DNA from: Mesorhizobium sp. RMAD-H1
GTDB lineage: Bacteria > Pseudomonadota > Alphaproteobacteria > Rhizobiales > Rhizobiaceae
DNA length: 64,000 nt
Direction of reading: 5' to 3'
Assembly (NCBI RefSeq): GCF_014191375.1
Contig: NZ_JACHWN010000005.1
Coordinates: forward strand, 1 to 64,000
The stretch's first letter is position 1. Each line of letters starts with the position of its first letter. The translations under genes and the position numbers were made by a program. The notes beneath the pieces are model-generated. The model had not been told where the DNA came from. It saw only the letters and a program-made list of their open reading frames with translations, and made no database searches. Positions 34,493 through 43,400 of this stretch are shown piece by piece.

Positions 34493-35078
34493 GGAAATCA
34501 CCGCTGAATGTTTCAACCGGTTCCCAATCGCACAGACACGCGCGGTCGGAAAGCTGGAAGGCGAAGATATTTCCGCCGCCAGGTGGTTGATCACGATCGC
34601 GCGCAATCGGCGTACCGGCGAGATGGCACTTCAGGAGCGTGCCAACGCCGCCATGGCCGACAAAGGCCACCGGACCGGCTCCAGGGCAGCGCTCCAGTGC
34701 AGCACTGACGGCTCGGACGATGCGGGTCTGGGCGTCCACCGCCCGCTCCCATCCCCGGAAACTCGTTTCGGGTTCAGCGAAGAAGCGATCGGCCGCTTTT
34801 TCGAATTCGGGTGGCGGCAGGAAACCGGTCGACGAGCGGTCGTTCTCGCCCATCAGGGGATCGATCGCGATCGGGCAGCCGGACTTGCCGGCCAGGATTT
34901 CCGCCGTCTCGATCGCCTTTTTCTCGTCGCTCGAAAATATCCGGGTGAGCGAGAGCGCCCAAGGCCTGGCCGATATGGCATCGATCCGCGCGCTTCCCGT
35001 CTCGGACAACCCCCATTGCGGAACGGGAACCGCCGGGTCCATCACGATCTGCGGGTGGGTGATATAATAAGCGTACAT
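34485..35078 (-). CDS. Histidine phosphatase family protein with a degenerate first motif
   Basis: 197 residues. The branch-1 histidine phosphatase fold is suggested by [17 protein letters not shown], the Glu-rich [12 protein letters not shown] segment and [14 protein letters not shown] with the second catalytic His. The usual N-terminal RHG motif reads THP ([11 protein letters not shown]): the phosphoacceptor His is kept but the preceding Arg is absent. Function unknown. Overlaps pyrF by 8 nt and abuts the FMN reductase gene (1-nt overlap). Confidence 0.85.
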   Translation of the reverse strand: MYAYYITHPQIVMDPAVPVPQWGLSETGSARIDAISARPWALSLTRIFSSDEKKAIETAEILAGKSGCPIAIDPLMGENDRSSTGFLPPPEFEKAADRFFAEPETSFRGWERAVDAQTRIVRAVSAALERCPGAGPVAFVGHGGVGTLLKCHLAGTPIARDRDQPPGGGNIFAFQLSDRACLCDWEPVETFSGDFHG

Positions 35079-35662
35079 CAGCGCCTGAACGACACCATCT
35101 GCACATGCTCGATGAGCGAGCGGCAGACCCTCGTCATCATTTTCGCGGTGCGCTCATCCCTTAAGGAGCCATCCTCGTTGAAGGCCTCCGACGCCCGCGC
35201 CACGGAGCATTGCTCGGTGACGATCTGGGTGCCGACATTCATCAGCACCGAGCGCAGGTGATAGAGGCCGCGGATGCCGCCATAATTGCCGTCGGACGAA
35301 GAGCAGAGACCGACGATCTTCCCGGCATAGGGCCGCAACACGCGATCACCGTCGCGCGAGATACGGCTGACCCAGTCGATGGTGTTCTTCAGGAGCGGCG
35401 GGATGGAGGAATTATATTCGGGTGAGCAGATCATGAGCCCTTCATGGGCCGCGAACATGCGGCCCAGCCGCATGGCGTTCTCCGGGACGCCTTTCTCCCT
35501 CTCCAGATCCTCGTCCATGATCGGCAGGGGATAATCGGCGAGCGAGATGCGCGTGACCTCGGCGCCCTGCAACGCAAGCTCCTTGACGGCGGCATCCGCC
35601 GTCCTGCCGCTATAGGCTCCCGAACGGATCGATCCGGCGAAAACGATAATTCTGGGAGCCAT
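35078..35662 (-). CDS. NADPH-dependent FMN reductase family flavoprotein
   Basis: 194 residues, flavodoxin-like fold. FMN phosphate loop GSIRSGAYSGRTA, central LADYPLPIMDEDLE and the flavin ring motif SPEYNSSIPPLLKNTIDWVSR are typical of the ArsH/ChrR/azoreductase-like group. Likely reduces quinones, chromate or flavin in the cytosol. Lies 24 nt after pmtA in the same orientation. Confidence 0.9.
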   Translation of the reverse strand: MAPRIIVFAGSIRSGAYSGRTADAAVKELALQGAEVTRISLADYPLPIMDEDLEREKGVPENAMRLGRMFAAHEGLMICSPEYNSSIPPLLKNTIDWVSRISRDGDRVLRPYAGKIVGLCSSSDGNYGGIRGLYHLRSVLMNVGTQIVTEQCSVARASEAFNEDGSLRDERTAKMMTRVCRSLIEHVQMVSFRR

Positions 35663-35686
35663 GCTGGGCCGTCTGGACAGAGAAAA

Positions 35687-36286
35687 TCAGGTGCGCCCGC
35701 GCTTATAGACCCATAGCCGCGCCGGGGGAACATTGCGGATGACGAAATCATAATGCTGGACGACATAGTTGCCGCGCCCCGCCGGCACCGGCGACAGCGG
35801 GCCATAGGTGATCTGTATCACGGGGCGGCCCTCAGGAATCCTGTTGAGGAGATCCTCAAGGATCGCCACCCGCTTTTCGACGGGGAAGCTGAGGAGCGGC
35901 ACGGCGGAGATGACGCAGTCGAAGACCAGATCCTTGTGCTCGCCGAGCGTGGTGTCGAGGTCGAAGGCATCGCCGTGGATGATGTTGACGTCGGGGAAGT
36001 CCTCGCGCAGGTGGCGGACGAAATCCTCCGAATATTCGACCGAATAAAGGTCGGACGGCTTCACGCCGCGCTGCAGGATCGCCTTGGTGATGACGCCGGT
36101 TCCGGGCCCGAGCTCCAGCACAGGCAGGCCGGAATGGATGTCGATGACGCTCGCCATGCGCCGCGCCGTGATGGAACTCGTCGGCAGGATGGCGCCGACC
36201 GCCTTCGGACCATCAATCCAGCCCTTGAAGAACCGGATTTCCTCGTCGAACTTCTCCGCCAGCTTCTTGCCGAGGGGTCCTGCCAT
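35687..36286 (-). CDS. pmtA: Phospholipid N-methyltransferase PmtA
   Basis: 199 residues from the ATG at 36286 (GGGAG ~10 nt upstream); a longer start at 36337 lacks an RBS. Features of the Rhizobium/Agrobacterium-type Pmt: amphipathic N-terminus (KKLAEKFDEEIRFFKGW) for membrane binding, GAILPTSS, SAM-binding motif PVLELGPGTGVITKAIL, and YSVEYSEDFVRHL. It methylates phosphatidylethanolamine in three steps to phosphatidylcholine. The neighbourhood (dnaJ upstream, FMN reductase downstream) supports the call. Confidence 0.88.
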   Translation of the reverse strand: MAGPLGKKLAEKFDEEIRFFKGWIDGPKAVGAILPTSSITARRMASVIDIHSGLPVLELGPGTGVITKAILQRGVKPSDLYSVEYSEDFVRHLREDFPDVNIIHGDAFDLDTTLGEHKDLVFDCVISAVPLLSFPVEKRVAILEDLLNRIPEGRPVIQITYGPLSPVPAGRGNYVVQHYDFVIRNVPPARLWVYKRGRT

Positions 36287-36383
36287 GGCGTACTGCTCCC
36301 AAATGTCGTTACCGGGCAGATTCACGACGCTTTGCATGACAGACGCAAAGCATCATGACAAGTCTGTGCCCGAACTATAACGC

Positions 36384-37511
36384 CTATTCGCCGATTCCTT
36401 CAAAGAATTCCTTCATCCGCGAGAAGAAGCCCGTCGATTGGGGGCTGTTCTCCTTCGAGGAAATCTTCTCGAATTCCTCCAGCAGCTCGCGCTGCCGGCG
36501 GGTGAGGTTCTGCGGCGTCTCGATGGCGATCTGGATATAAAGGTCACCCATGGCCGGCTGACGCAGGACGGGCATTCCCTTGCCCTTCAGGCGGAACTGC
36601 TTGCCGTTCTGCGTGCCCTCGGGGATCTTGACGCGCGTCTGGGTGCCGTCGAGCGTCGATACCTCGAACTGGCCGCCAAGCGCCGCCGTCGTCATGGAGA
36701 TGGGCACCTTGCAATAGAGATCGGCGCCGTCGCGCTGGAAGAACTCGTGCGGCTTGATGGAAAGAAAGATGTAGAGATCGCCCGACGGGCCGCCGCGAAG
36801 CCCCGCCTCGCCCTCGCCGGACAGGCGGATGCGGGTGCCGTCCTCGATACCGGCCGGGATATTGACGGAAAGCGAGCGCTCCTGCACGACGCGGCCCTGG
36901 CCCGAGCATTTCGGGCAGGGGTCCTTGATGATCTGGCCGCGCCCGTTACAGGACGGGCAGGTCCGCTCGATGGAGAAGAAGCCTTGCGCCGCGCGCACGC
37001 GCCCCGCACCGCCGCACATCGAGCAGGTGACGGGCTGCGTGCCGGGCTTGGCGCCGCTGCCGGTGCATTCCTCGCAGACCACGGAGGTCGGCACCCGGAT
37101 CTGCGCCGTCTTGCCGGTATAGGCCTCCTCCAGAGTGATTTCCATGTTGTAGCGGAGATCGGCGCCGCGCTCGCGGCCATTGGCGCGGCGCTGCCGACCA
37201 CCGCCCATCATCTCGCCGAAAATATCCTCGAAAATATCGGCAAAACCGCCTGCCGCACCGAAACCATGAGCGCCGAAGCCGCCGCCATTCTCGAAAGCAG
37301 CATGGCCGAAGCGATCGTAGGCGGCCCGCTTCTGCGGATCCTTCAGCGTCTCATAGGCCTCGCCGATTTCCTTGAACTTACGTTCCGCCTCGTGATCTCC
37401 GGGATTCCTGTCCGGATGATACTGCATGGCAAGCTTGCGGAAGGCACTTTTCAGGGTCTTTTCGTCCGCGCCCCTGTTGACGCCGAGCGTTTCGTAATAA
37501 TCAGGCTTCAT
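36384..37511 (-). CDS. dnaJ: DnaJ chaperone
   Basis: 375 residues from the ATG at 37511. J domain 3-70 with HPD in [13 protein letters not shown]-rich linker (~75-110, [18 protein letters not shown]); four CXXCXGXG zinc repeats ([32 protein letters not shown]); C-terminal substrate domain. Full-length type I DnaJ co-chaperone of DnaK. No dnaK is in the window. The frame upstream to 37634 is not part of the protein. The RBS is weak. Confidence 0.95.
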   Translation of the reverse strand: MKPDYYETLGVNRGADEKTLKSAFRKLAMQYHPDRNPGDHEAERKFKEIGEAYETLKDPQKRAAYDRFGHAAFENGGGFGAHGFGAAGGFADIFEDIFGEMMGGGRQRRANGRERGADLRYNMEITLEEAYTGKTAQIRVPTSVVCEECTGSGAKPGTQPVTCSMCGGAGRVRAAQGFFSIERTCPSCNGRGQIIKDPCPKCSGQGRVVQERSLSVNIPAGIEDGTRIRLSGEGEAGLRGGPSGDLYIFLSIKPHEFFQRDGADLYCKVPISMTTAALGGQFEVSTLDGTQTRVKIPEGTQNGKQFRLKGKGMPVLRQPAMGDLYIQIAIETPQNLTRRQRELLEEFEKISSKENSPQSTGFFSRMKEFFEGIGE

Positions 37512-37688
37512 AGACCAGTCATCCCGATGACAACATTCACGTGGCCATGAATCATGGCGTCCCCGTTTCCGAGTAAAATTGGCCAGTGGTCCGATTCCGA
37601 CTTTTGCCTGACTTGGCAGCACCCGCCCGAGCAAATGCCGGAATCACAAGGATCACCAGATAAAATTCTGATTCCAGCGGAGCTTTGA

Positions 37689-37739
37689 ATTTGACATCCG
37701 AGCAACAGCCCGGCCTCAACCGGAACTCGGATGTCAAAT
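37689..37739. repeat. 14-bp perfect inverted repeat
   Basis: ATTTGACATCCGAG at 37689-37702 and its exact complement CTCGGATGTCAAAT at 37726-37739, with a 23-nt spacer. It could form an RNA hairpin or be a paired operator. Confidence 0.8.
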
Positions 37740-37840
37740 CCACTCCACTAGAACTGCTATTTAGGCGTTCCGCGTGGCGAATGCCATAGCCGAACGGAAA
37801 TTCCAACCCCTGTCATGATTACGCCGATCCGGGGAAGCAG

Positions 37841-37860
37841 CTTCCACTTTCCTGGACCTT
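37841..37860. repeat. Partial copy D of the CCTGGACTTG repeat
   Basis: CTTCCACTTTCCTGGACCTT resembles the right half of the 1657-1750 units, with one inserted C. It is 60 nt upstream of ggt. Confidence 0.5.
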
Positions 37861-37918
37861 GACGCGGGATGAACAAGCCCCGACCCTGCATCGGCGCATC
37901 ATCTACGGAGGAATGAAC

Positions 37919-39676
37919 ATGCATGATCTCCACAAGAAGACCGTTGCGGTCCTCTTCGCCTTTACCCTCAGCCTGTCGCCGCCGGCGCAGGTGTTCGCCG
38001 CCTCGCCCGAACCGGTCGAAGGCCAGCATGGAATGGTGGTCACGGCGCAGCACCTGGCATCGGATATCGGTGTCGATGTCCTGAAGAACGGCGGCAACGC
38101 GGTGGATGCGGCGGTTGCCGTCGGTTATGCGCTGGCGGTCGTCTACCCGACGGCGGGCAATATCGGCGGCGGCGGTTTCATGACCATTCGCCTGAAGGAC
38201 GGCAAGACGACCTTTCTCGATTTCCGCGAGCGCGCGCCGCTCGCCTCGACCAAGACGATGTATCTCGACGACAAGGGCAATCCGGTAAAGGGGCTGAGCA
38301 CCGATGGCTATCTCGCCGTGGGCGTGCCGGGCTCCGTGATGGGCCTTGAGACCGCCCGGACCCGCTACGGCACGAAACCGCGGCAGGAGCTGATGGCACC
38401 GGCGATCGGGCTTGCCAGAGAGGGCTTCGTGCTGGAACAGGGCGATGTCGCCTCCTTCGCCGAGAATGCCGAGACGCTGGCGAAGGATCCTGCCGCCAAG
38501 GCCATCTTCCTCAAACCCGACGGCAAACCCTATGCGGCCGGCGAAAAACTGGTCCAGTCCGATCTTGCCGCATCGCTCTCCCTCATCTCGGAACAGGGGC
38601 CTGATGCCTTCTACAAGGGACCGATTGCCGATGCGATCGTCAAGGCGAGCCAGGAGAAGAAGGGTATTCTCGCGAAAGAGGATTTCGAGCAATACACAGT
38701 GCGGGAACTCGAGCCGGTCAAATGCAATTACCGCGGCTATGACATCTTTTCCTCGCCGCCGCCGAGCTCGGGCGGCGTGATCATCTGCGAGATCCTGAAT
38801 ATTCTCGAAGCCTATCCGATCTCCTATCTGGGCTACGGCTCGGCGGACACGGTGCATCTCATGGTCGAGGCGATGCGCCATGCCTATGTCGACCGCAACA
38901 CCGCACTGGGCGATCCGGATTTCGTCGAGAACCCGACCGCAAAGCTGCTCGACAAAAGCTATGCCGCCGATATCCGCAAGGCGATCAACCCGTTCAAGGC
39001 CGGCGTATCGCAGGAACTGATGCCGAAAGGTTTCGGTGAAAGCACGGAGACCACGCATTATTCCATCATCGATGACGAGGGAAATGCCGTCGCGGTCACC
39101 TATACGCTCAACGGCTCCTTCGGCGCCGGCGTCGTGGCACCCGGAACCGGCATCCTCCTCAACAACGAGATGGACGACTTCACCGCGAAACCGGGCGTGC
39201 CCAACCTCTACGGCCTCGTGCAGGGCGAGGCGAATGCGATCGCGCCGAAGAAAACGCCGCTGTCGTCCATGAGCCCGACGATCGTGGCAAAGGACGGCAA
39301 GCCGTTCATGGTCATCGGCAGCCCTGGCGGCGCGCGCATCATTACCATCACGCTCGAGGCGATCATCAATGTCATCGACCATGGCATGAACATCCAGGAA
39401 GCGATCGACGCGCCGCGGATCCATCATCAGTGGCTGCCCGACAGGGTCTATATGGAGCCCTACGCGCTGTCGCCCGACACACGCCGCCTACTCGCCGGCA
39501 TGGGCCACGACGTCGGGATAGACGAGGACTGGCCGATATGGGGCGAGGCGGCCGGGATACTGGTCGGCGGAAAGAGCCTCTCCGACATGGAGAAGGCGAA
39601 CGATGCCGGGACCGGCAGCCGCTATTACGGCGCCATCGACAGCCGCGCCGCTTCGGGTGCCGCGCGCGGCTATTAA
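37919..39676 (+). CDS. ggt: Gamma-glutamyltransferase
   Basis: 585 residues from the ATG at 37919 (GGAGGA 6 nt upstream; an ATG at 37913 is too close to it). A Sec signal peptide (AVLFAFTLSLSPPAQVFAA) indicates periplasmic location. Family motifs: GGNAVDAAVAVGYAL, NIGGGGFMT, the autocleavage site before Thr in TTHYSI, and GSPGGARIITI. The proenzyme should self-cleave into large and small subunits and hydrolyse or transfer the gamma-glutamyl group of glutathione. A gshB gene lies 8 kb away. Confidence 0.95.
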   Translation: MHDLHKKTVAVLFAFTLSLSPPAQVFAASPEPVEGQHGMVVTAQHLASDIGVDVLKNGGNAVDAAVAVGYALAVVYPTAGNIGGGGFMTIRLKDGKTTFLDFRERAPLASTKTMYLDDKGNPVKGLSTDGYLAVGVPGSVMGLETARTRYGTKPRQELMAPAIGLAREGFVLEQGDVASFAENAETLAKDPAAKAIFLKPDGKPYAAGEKLVQSDLAASLSLISEQGPDAFYKGPIADAIVKASQEKKGILAKEDFEQYTVRELEPVKCNYRGYDIFSSPPPSSGGVIICEILNILEAYPISYLGYGSADTVHLMVEAMRHAYVDRNTALGDPDFVENPTAKLLDKSYAADIRKAINPFKAGVSQELMPKGFGESTETTHYSIIDDEGNAVAVTYTLNGSFGAGVVAPGTGILLNNEMDDFTAKPGVPNLYGLVQGEANAIAPKKTPLSSMSPTIVAKDGKPFMVIGSPGGARIITITLEAIINVIDHGMNIQEAIDAPRIHHQWLPDRVYMEPYALSPDTRRLLAGMGHDVGIDEDWPIWGEAAGILVGGKSLSDMEKANDAGTGSRYYGAIDSRAASGAARGY

Positions 39677-39733
39677 TGACAAAGGGCGTGGAGCAGGCCG
39701 CTGTTCCATGCCGCTGACGCAAGGGAGACGCCC

Positions 39734-39771
39734 GGCCATGGGTCCCGGTGAGAAGCACCGGACCCATGGCC
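39734..39771 (+). terminator. Strong hairpin downstream of ggt
   Basis: Arms GGCCATGGGTCCCGGTG and CACCGGACCCATGGCC pair over 16 bp with one bulged C and an AGAAG loop, ~60 nt past the ggt stop. There is no T-tract, so it acts as an RNA 3' end structure at most. Confidence 0.6.
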
Positions 39772-40133
39772 CGATGACGCCGCAATCACTGCCATTGAAA
39801 TGGGATCACTTGAATAACCCAAGGGCCAGCATGCCCGCCCCTGTGGAGGCAATAGTTTTAAACGCCGCCCTGGAATACAACCCTCCTCAACCAAATAACG
39901 ACAGCATATTTTGAATCCAGGAACATTAATACTATAATTACTCTCCCTAGGAATTGGCTATATCTGCTATAAGATATCTTTTATTCTACAGCATTCCGGA
40001 ATGGTTCCTTAACCAGCCACCAAGAAATACAACCACTTAGTGCATTTTTATTTTCACCCTCGCTGAAATGCATGGCACTTTCCGTGCCGTGACGACGAGA
40101 AATGGTTCCGTCGGAGAAGCAGGGATATGAATA
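39772..40133. other. A/T-rich intergenic region before the small exported protein
   Basis: 362 bp with marked A/T richness at 39890-40000 and no gene visible. It contains small palindromes (ATTCCGGAAT near 39994, GGCACTTTCCGTGCC near 40075) and presumably the promoter for the gene at 40134. Confidence 0.6.
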
Positions 40134-40406
40134 ATGAAGACCTTCACTCTTACCATTGCAGCCTTGGCTTTGAGCGCAGGTGCAGCTTTTGCCGAGAATC
40201 CGAATTTCGGGATTCCGACCGATCTGCAGGATCCTACCCAGCTCGGCATCGACCACACGGCAACGAGCGACATCGGTACCTCGGGCCTTTCGACAGAGCA
40301 TTTGCCCCGCCCCACAACCGCTCTGACGGGGGATTCCGTGGAGATGGACAATCCGGCCGCAAATCGTTTCAGTGACGCGTCACCGAAGATCGATGTGGGT
40401 CTCTGA
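40134..40406 (+). CDS. Small exported protein, unknown function
   Basis: 90 residues. Clear Sec signal peptide MKTFTLTIAALALSAGAAFA, then a short hydrophilic mature part of ~70 residues rich in T, D, S and P with no cysteines (ENPNFGIPTDL, GDSVEMDNPAANRFSDA). AGGGA ~13 nt before the ATG. A canonical terminator follows immediately, so it is a single-gene unit. Not assigned to a family. Confidence 0.78.
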   Translation: MKTFTLTIAALALSAGAAFAENPNFGIPTDLQDPTQLGIDHTATSDIGTSGLSTEHLPRPTTALTGDSVEMDNPAANRFSDASPKIDVGL

Positions 40407-40427
40407 TCCGGCGACCATCCAAATGGC

Positions 40428-40465
40428 AAGGGCGGCGAAGGAACCCTCGCCGCCCTTTCCTTTTA
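40428..40465 (+). terminator. Rho-independent terminator
   Basis: Stem AAGGGCGGCGA with TCGCCGCCCTT, 8-nt loop, followed by TCCTTTTAT on the plus strand, 22 nt after the stop of the small exported protein. Confidence 0.88.
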
Positions 40466-40494
40466 TGCCTGGCCGATGACGACCGTCTGCGCCC

Positions 40495-43400
40495 TCACCA
40501 TCTGACGCGGAGGCCTATGGATCCGCCGATGGAATAGCTGTCGGGGAAGCTGGCGAGGCTGGTGCGTGCGAAGGCCTCGCCATAGAGGGAATAGCGGTCA
40601 TCGGCCCAATTGTAGGCGCCGCCGACGCCGAGGCCGCCCCAGATGCGGTCGTTCTCATTGGCGAAGCTGACCTTCCTGACGCTGCCGACGCTCACCCGCG
40701 TTCCGTCGAGGAACTCGTAATAGAGATTGCCGGCGCCATAGGCGCTGATGCGGCTGGTGGTGCCATTGTCCGCCTGCCAGCTCTGCTGGTAATCGAGCTG
40801 CAGGCCCGTCCGGCCGAGCAGGCTCTCGCCCTTCTCCAGCGACACATCCGCCAGGAAGGGCGCGCGGTCGGTGAAGTCGTCGAAGTCGATGCGGGAATAG
40901 ACGAGCTGCGCCTGCGGTGTCAGCGTCCAGCGCCCGTTGAGCTCGAAACGCCGGCCCGTTTCCACGCCGGCCGCATAGCCCAGGCCCTTCAGCCCGGAAG
41001 CCATGCTGCTGCCCAGCAGCGACGAGGTGATATCGCTCTTGTACCAGGTCACCTGCGCCTGGCCGTCGACATAGAAGCCGTCATAGCCGTACCAGGTCAG
41101 CGCCCCGCCAAAGCCCGCGCCCTTGGTCTCGATCTCGCCGTCGCCATAGGGCGAGGAGACATCTGCCGTGCCGGAGGTGTAATGGCCGGTCAGCGAGCCG
41201 ATGAGGACGCCGCTTTCATTCTCGTAGAACTGGCCGTCCAGACCGGCCTGCCCGCGCCACAGCGTCAGCTCGGACTCCGCGTCGCTCGTCGACGTCTCAG
41301 GGCGCATGCGGCTATAGGAGGACTCCACCCTGCCCCAAACCGCCCGGCGCTCGACAAGGGCGGAGGGTCCGGCATCCTCCGGGCTCGGCGGGACGTCGGC
41401 GATGCCGGGGCCGTCGCCCTGCTCGATCATCAGATTGCCGGCGCCCGACCAGTAGCGGTTGCCGACGCGCTGCCTCAAGGTGGGCAGGGTGTTCATCGCC
41501 AGGAGGAGCTGCGGATAGGCTTCATAGAGTGCGACGCCGGGCTGGTAGGTTCCGCGCAGATACCAGTCGCCATCATCGGGCGTGGAAACGCCGCCCTTCT
41601 CCAGGCTGTAGCTGAAGGCGCCGAAGCCGATGCCCTGCTTGCCGTATTTGTTCTGGTAGTTGCCGACCAGTTCGAACAGGCCGTCCGATGCACCGTCAAC
41701 ATCAACGATCTTGATGCCCTCTTTGGTCAGGTTGCCCAGCCCGCCCATATTGCTGACGATGACATAGGACTTGCCCGAAGTGGCGCCGCCGACGTGAACC
41801 ATGTCGGTCGGCGAGCCATCGCCATCGAGCACGCTGTTGAAATGGACATAGCCCTCCTGCCCGGCATAGGCCTGGCGGGTCGTCAGGGTCGTTCCCGGCC
41901 TGCCGCCCAGATTGACCAGGCCGGCATTGGCGAGCGACTTGACCGTCTGGTCGTAGCCGGCGAGGTCGAGCACCGTCTGCTTCCTGACGATGTGGTCGGA
42001 ATTGGCGCTGAAGGTGTTGCGCGCGCCGGCCGCCAGGGTGCCCCGGTCGACGGTCGTTATCCCGGAATGGCTGTTCTTGCCGGTCAGCACCGTTTTTCCG
42101 GCGCCGACCTGATGCACGTCGCCAATTCCCGAAATATCACCCCCGAATGTATAGAGGTCGGAGCGGTTGAAGATGAATGTGCCGTCATCCTCGACATTGC
42201 CGGTGATGCTGCCGGAAGTGCCGCCATTGCCGAGCTCAACAACCCCCGCCTTGCCGATCTTCGTGCCGCCCGTATAGGTGTTGGTGCCGGTCAGCGTCTC
42301 CCATCCGCCATCGACATTCAGCCTACCGGTCCCGTCGATGACGCCTGCGAAGGTGTCGTTGGCATTGGTGATGACGAGCTCCTTGCTGCCCAGATGCACC
42401 CGGCCCGTCCCTGCGCCGGCGAGGCGGCGGATCTTCGCGCTGGGTCCGCTGATGCCCGATATGTCGAACACCTGGTCGGCCTTGACCCGGTTCGACTGCT
42501 CGATGCTGCCGTTGCCCACCAGCTTCACCGCGCCTTCGTCGATATTGGTGTCGCCGGTATAGGTGTTGACCGCCGTCAGCGTCAGCCCACCGGTGCCCAA
42601 CTTGTTCAGCGCGCCGGCGCCATCGACGACGCCGTTCAGCGTGTTGTTGTTCGCCTGCGTATCGATGGTGCTGGTCTTGTCGGTCAACGTGACCCTGCGG
42701 TCGGACGCGAAGCTTCCCGCGAACTGCAGGCTGCCGTCGCCGATCGTCACCCTGCTGCTGACATGGCCGAGGTTCCTGTCGGCGGCGACATTGACCGTGC
42801 CCTGGTTGATCCGCGTGCCGCCGGCATAGCTGTTGTTGCCCCGCAGGACCAGCATGCCCCTGTCATTCTTGACGACGCCGCCATCGATGCCGTCGCCCGC
42901 CGGGTCGGGATTGTTCGCATTGCCGGGGCCGTTATAGGAATCGCTGGCGATGTCGTCGTTGACAGTGATCGTCTCCCCCTGGCCGGCAATGAAAGTGGCG
43001 TTCGTCCGGCCATTCAGGAATATCCCGCTGCCAAGGCCGAGGCCGCTGTGATACCCGCTGCCGCCGATCGCCGAGTTGCCGGACGACCTGCTGTTGCCCT
43101 TATAGCTGATCGTGCTGCCGTTCTCGCCAAAGACCCCTCCTCCGAAGCCAGCGCCACCGCCGCCATTATTAGGTCCTCCGGCTCCGCCCCCATATTTCGA
43201 TTTTGATGATTCACCTGCACGGGAAGTACCGCCACCACCGCCGCCGCCGAAGCCACCGTCACCGCCGCGATCCTCGGTTCCCGCGATGCCTGAGGCACCG
43301 CCGCCGCCGCCGCCAAAGCCGCCATTCCCGCCTTTTGCCGGCCCTACACCACCATTACCACTACCACCACCGCCGCCGCCGCCAAAACCACCATTCCCCC

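Larger units (their letters stand above)
37512..37918. other. 407-bp divergent intergenic region dnaJ/ggt
   Basis: Contains a long inverted repeat (37689-37739) and a partial copy of the CCTGGACTTG repeat (37841-37860), and must hold the promoters of dnaJ and ggt. An open frame at 37552-37806 on the minus strand has no protein-like features. Confidence 0.6.

Noticed and set aside
37552-37806. 84-codon minus-strand frame upstream of dnaJ
   Set aside because: Covers the inverted repeat and promoter region; no protein-like pattern.
37757-39427. 556-codon open frame on the minus strand
   Set aside because: Antisense to ggt with typical reverse-frame composition (H, R, D, G-rich); ggt has signal peptide, RBS and active-site motifs.
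41182-43206. 674-codon open frame antisense to the autotransporter
   Set aside because: Shadow of a highly biased gene; no family motif and no RBS or context.
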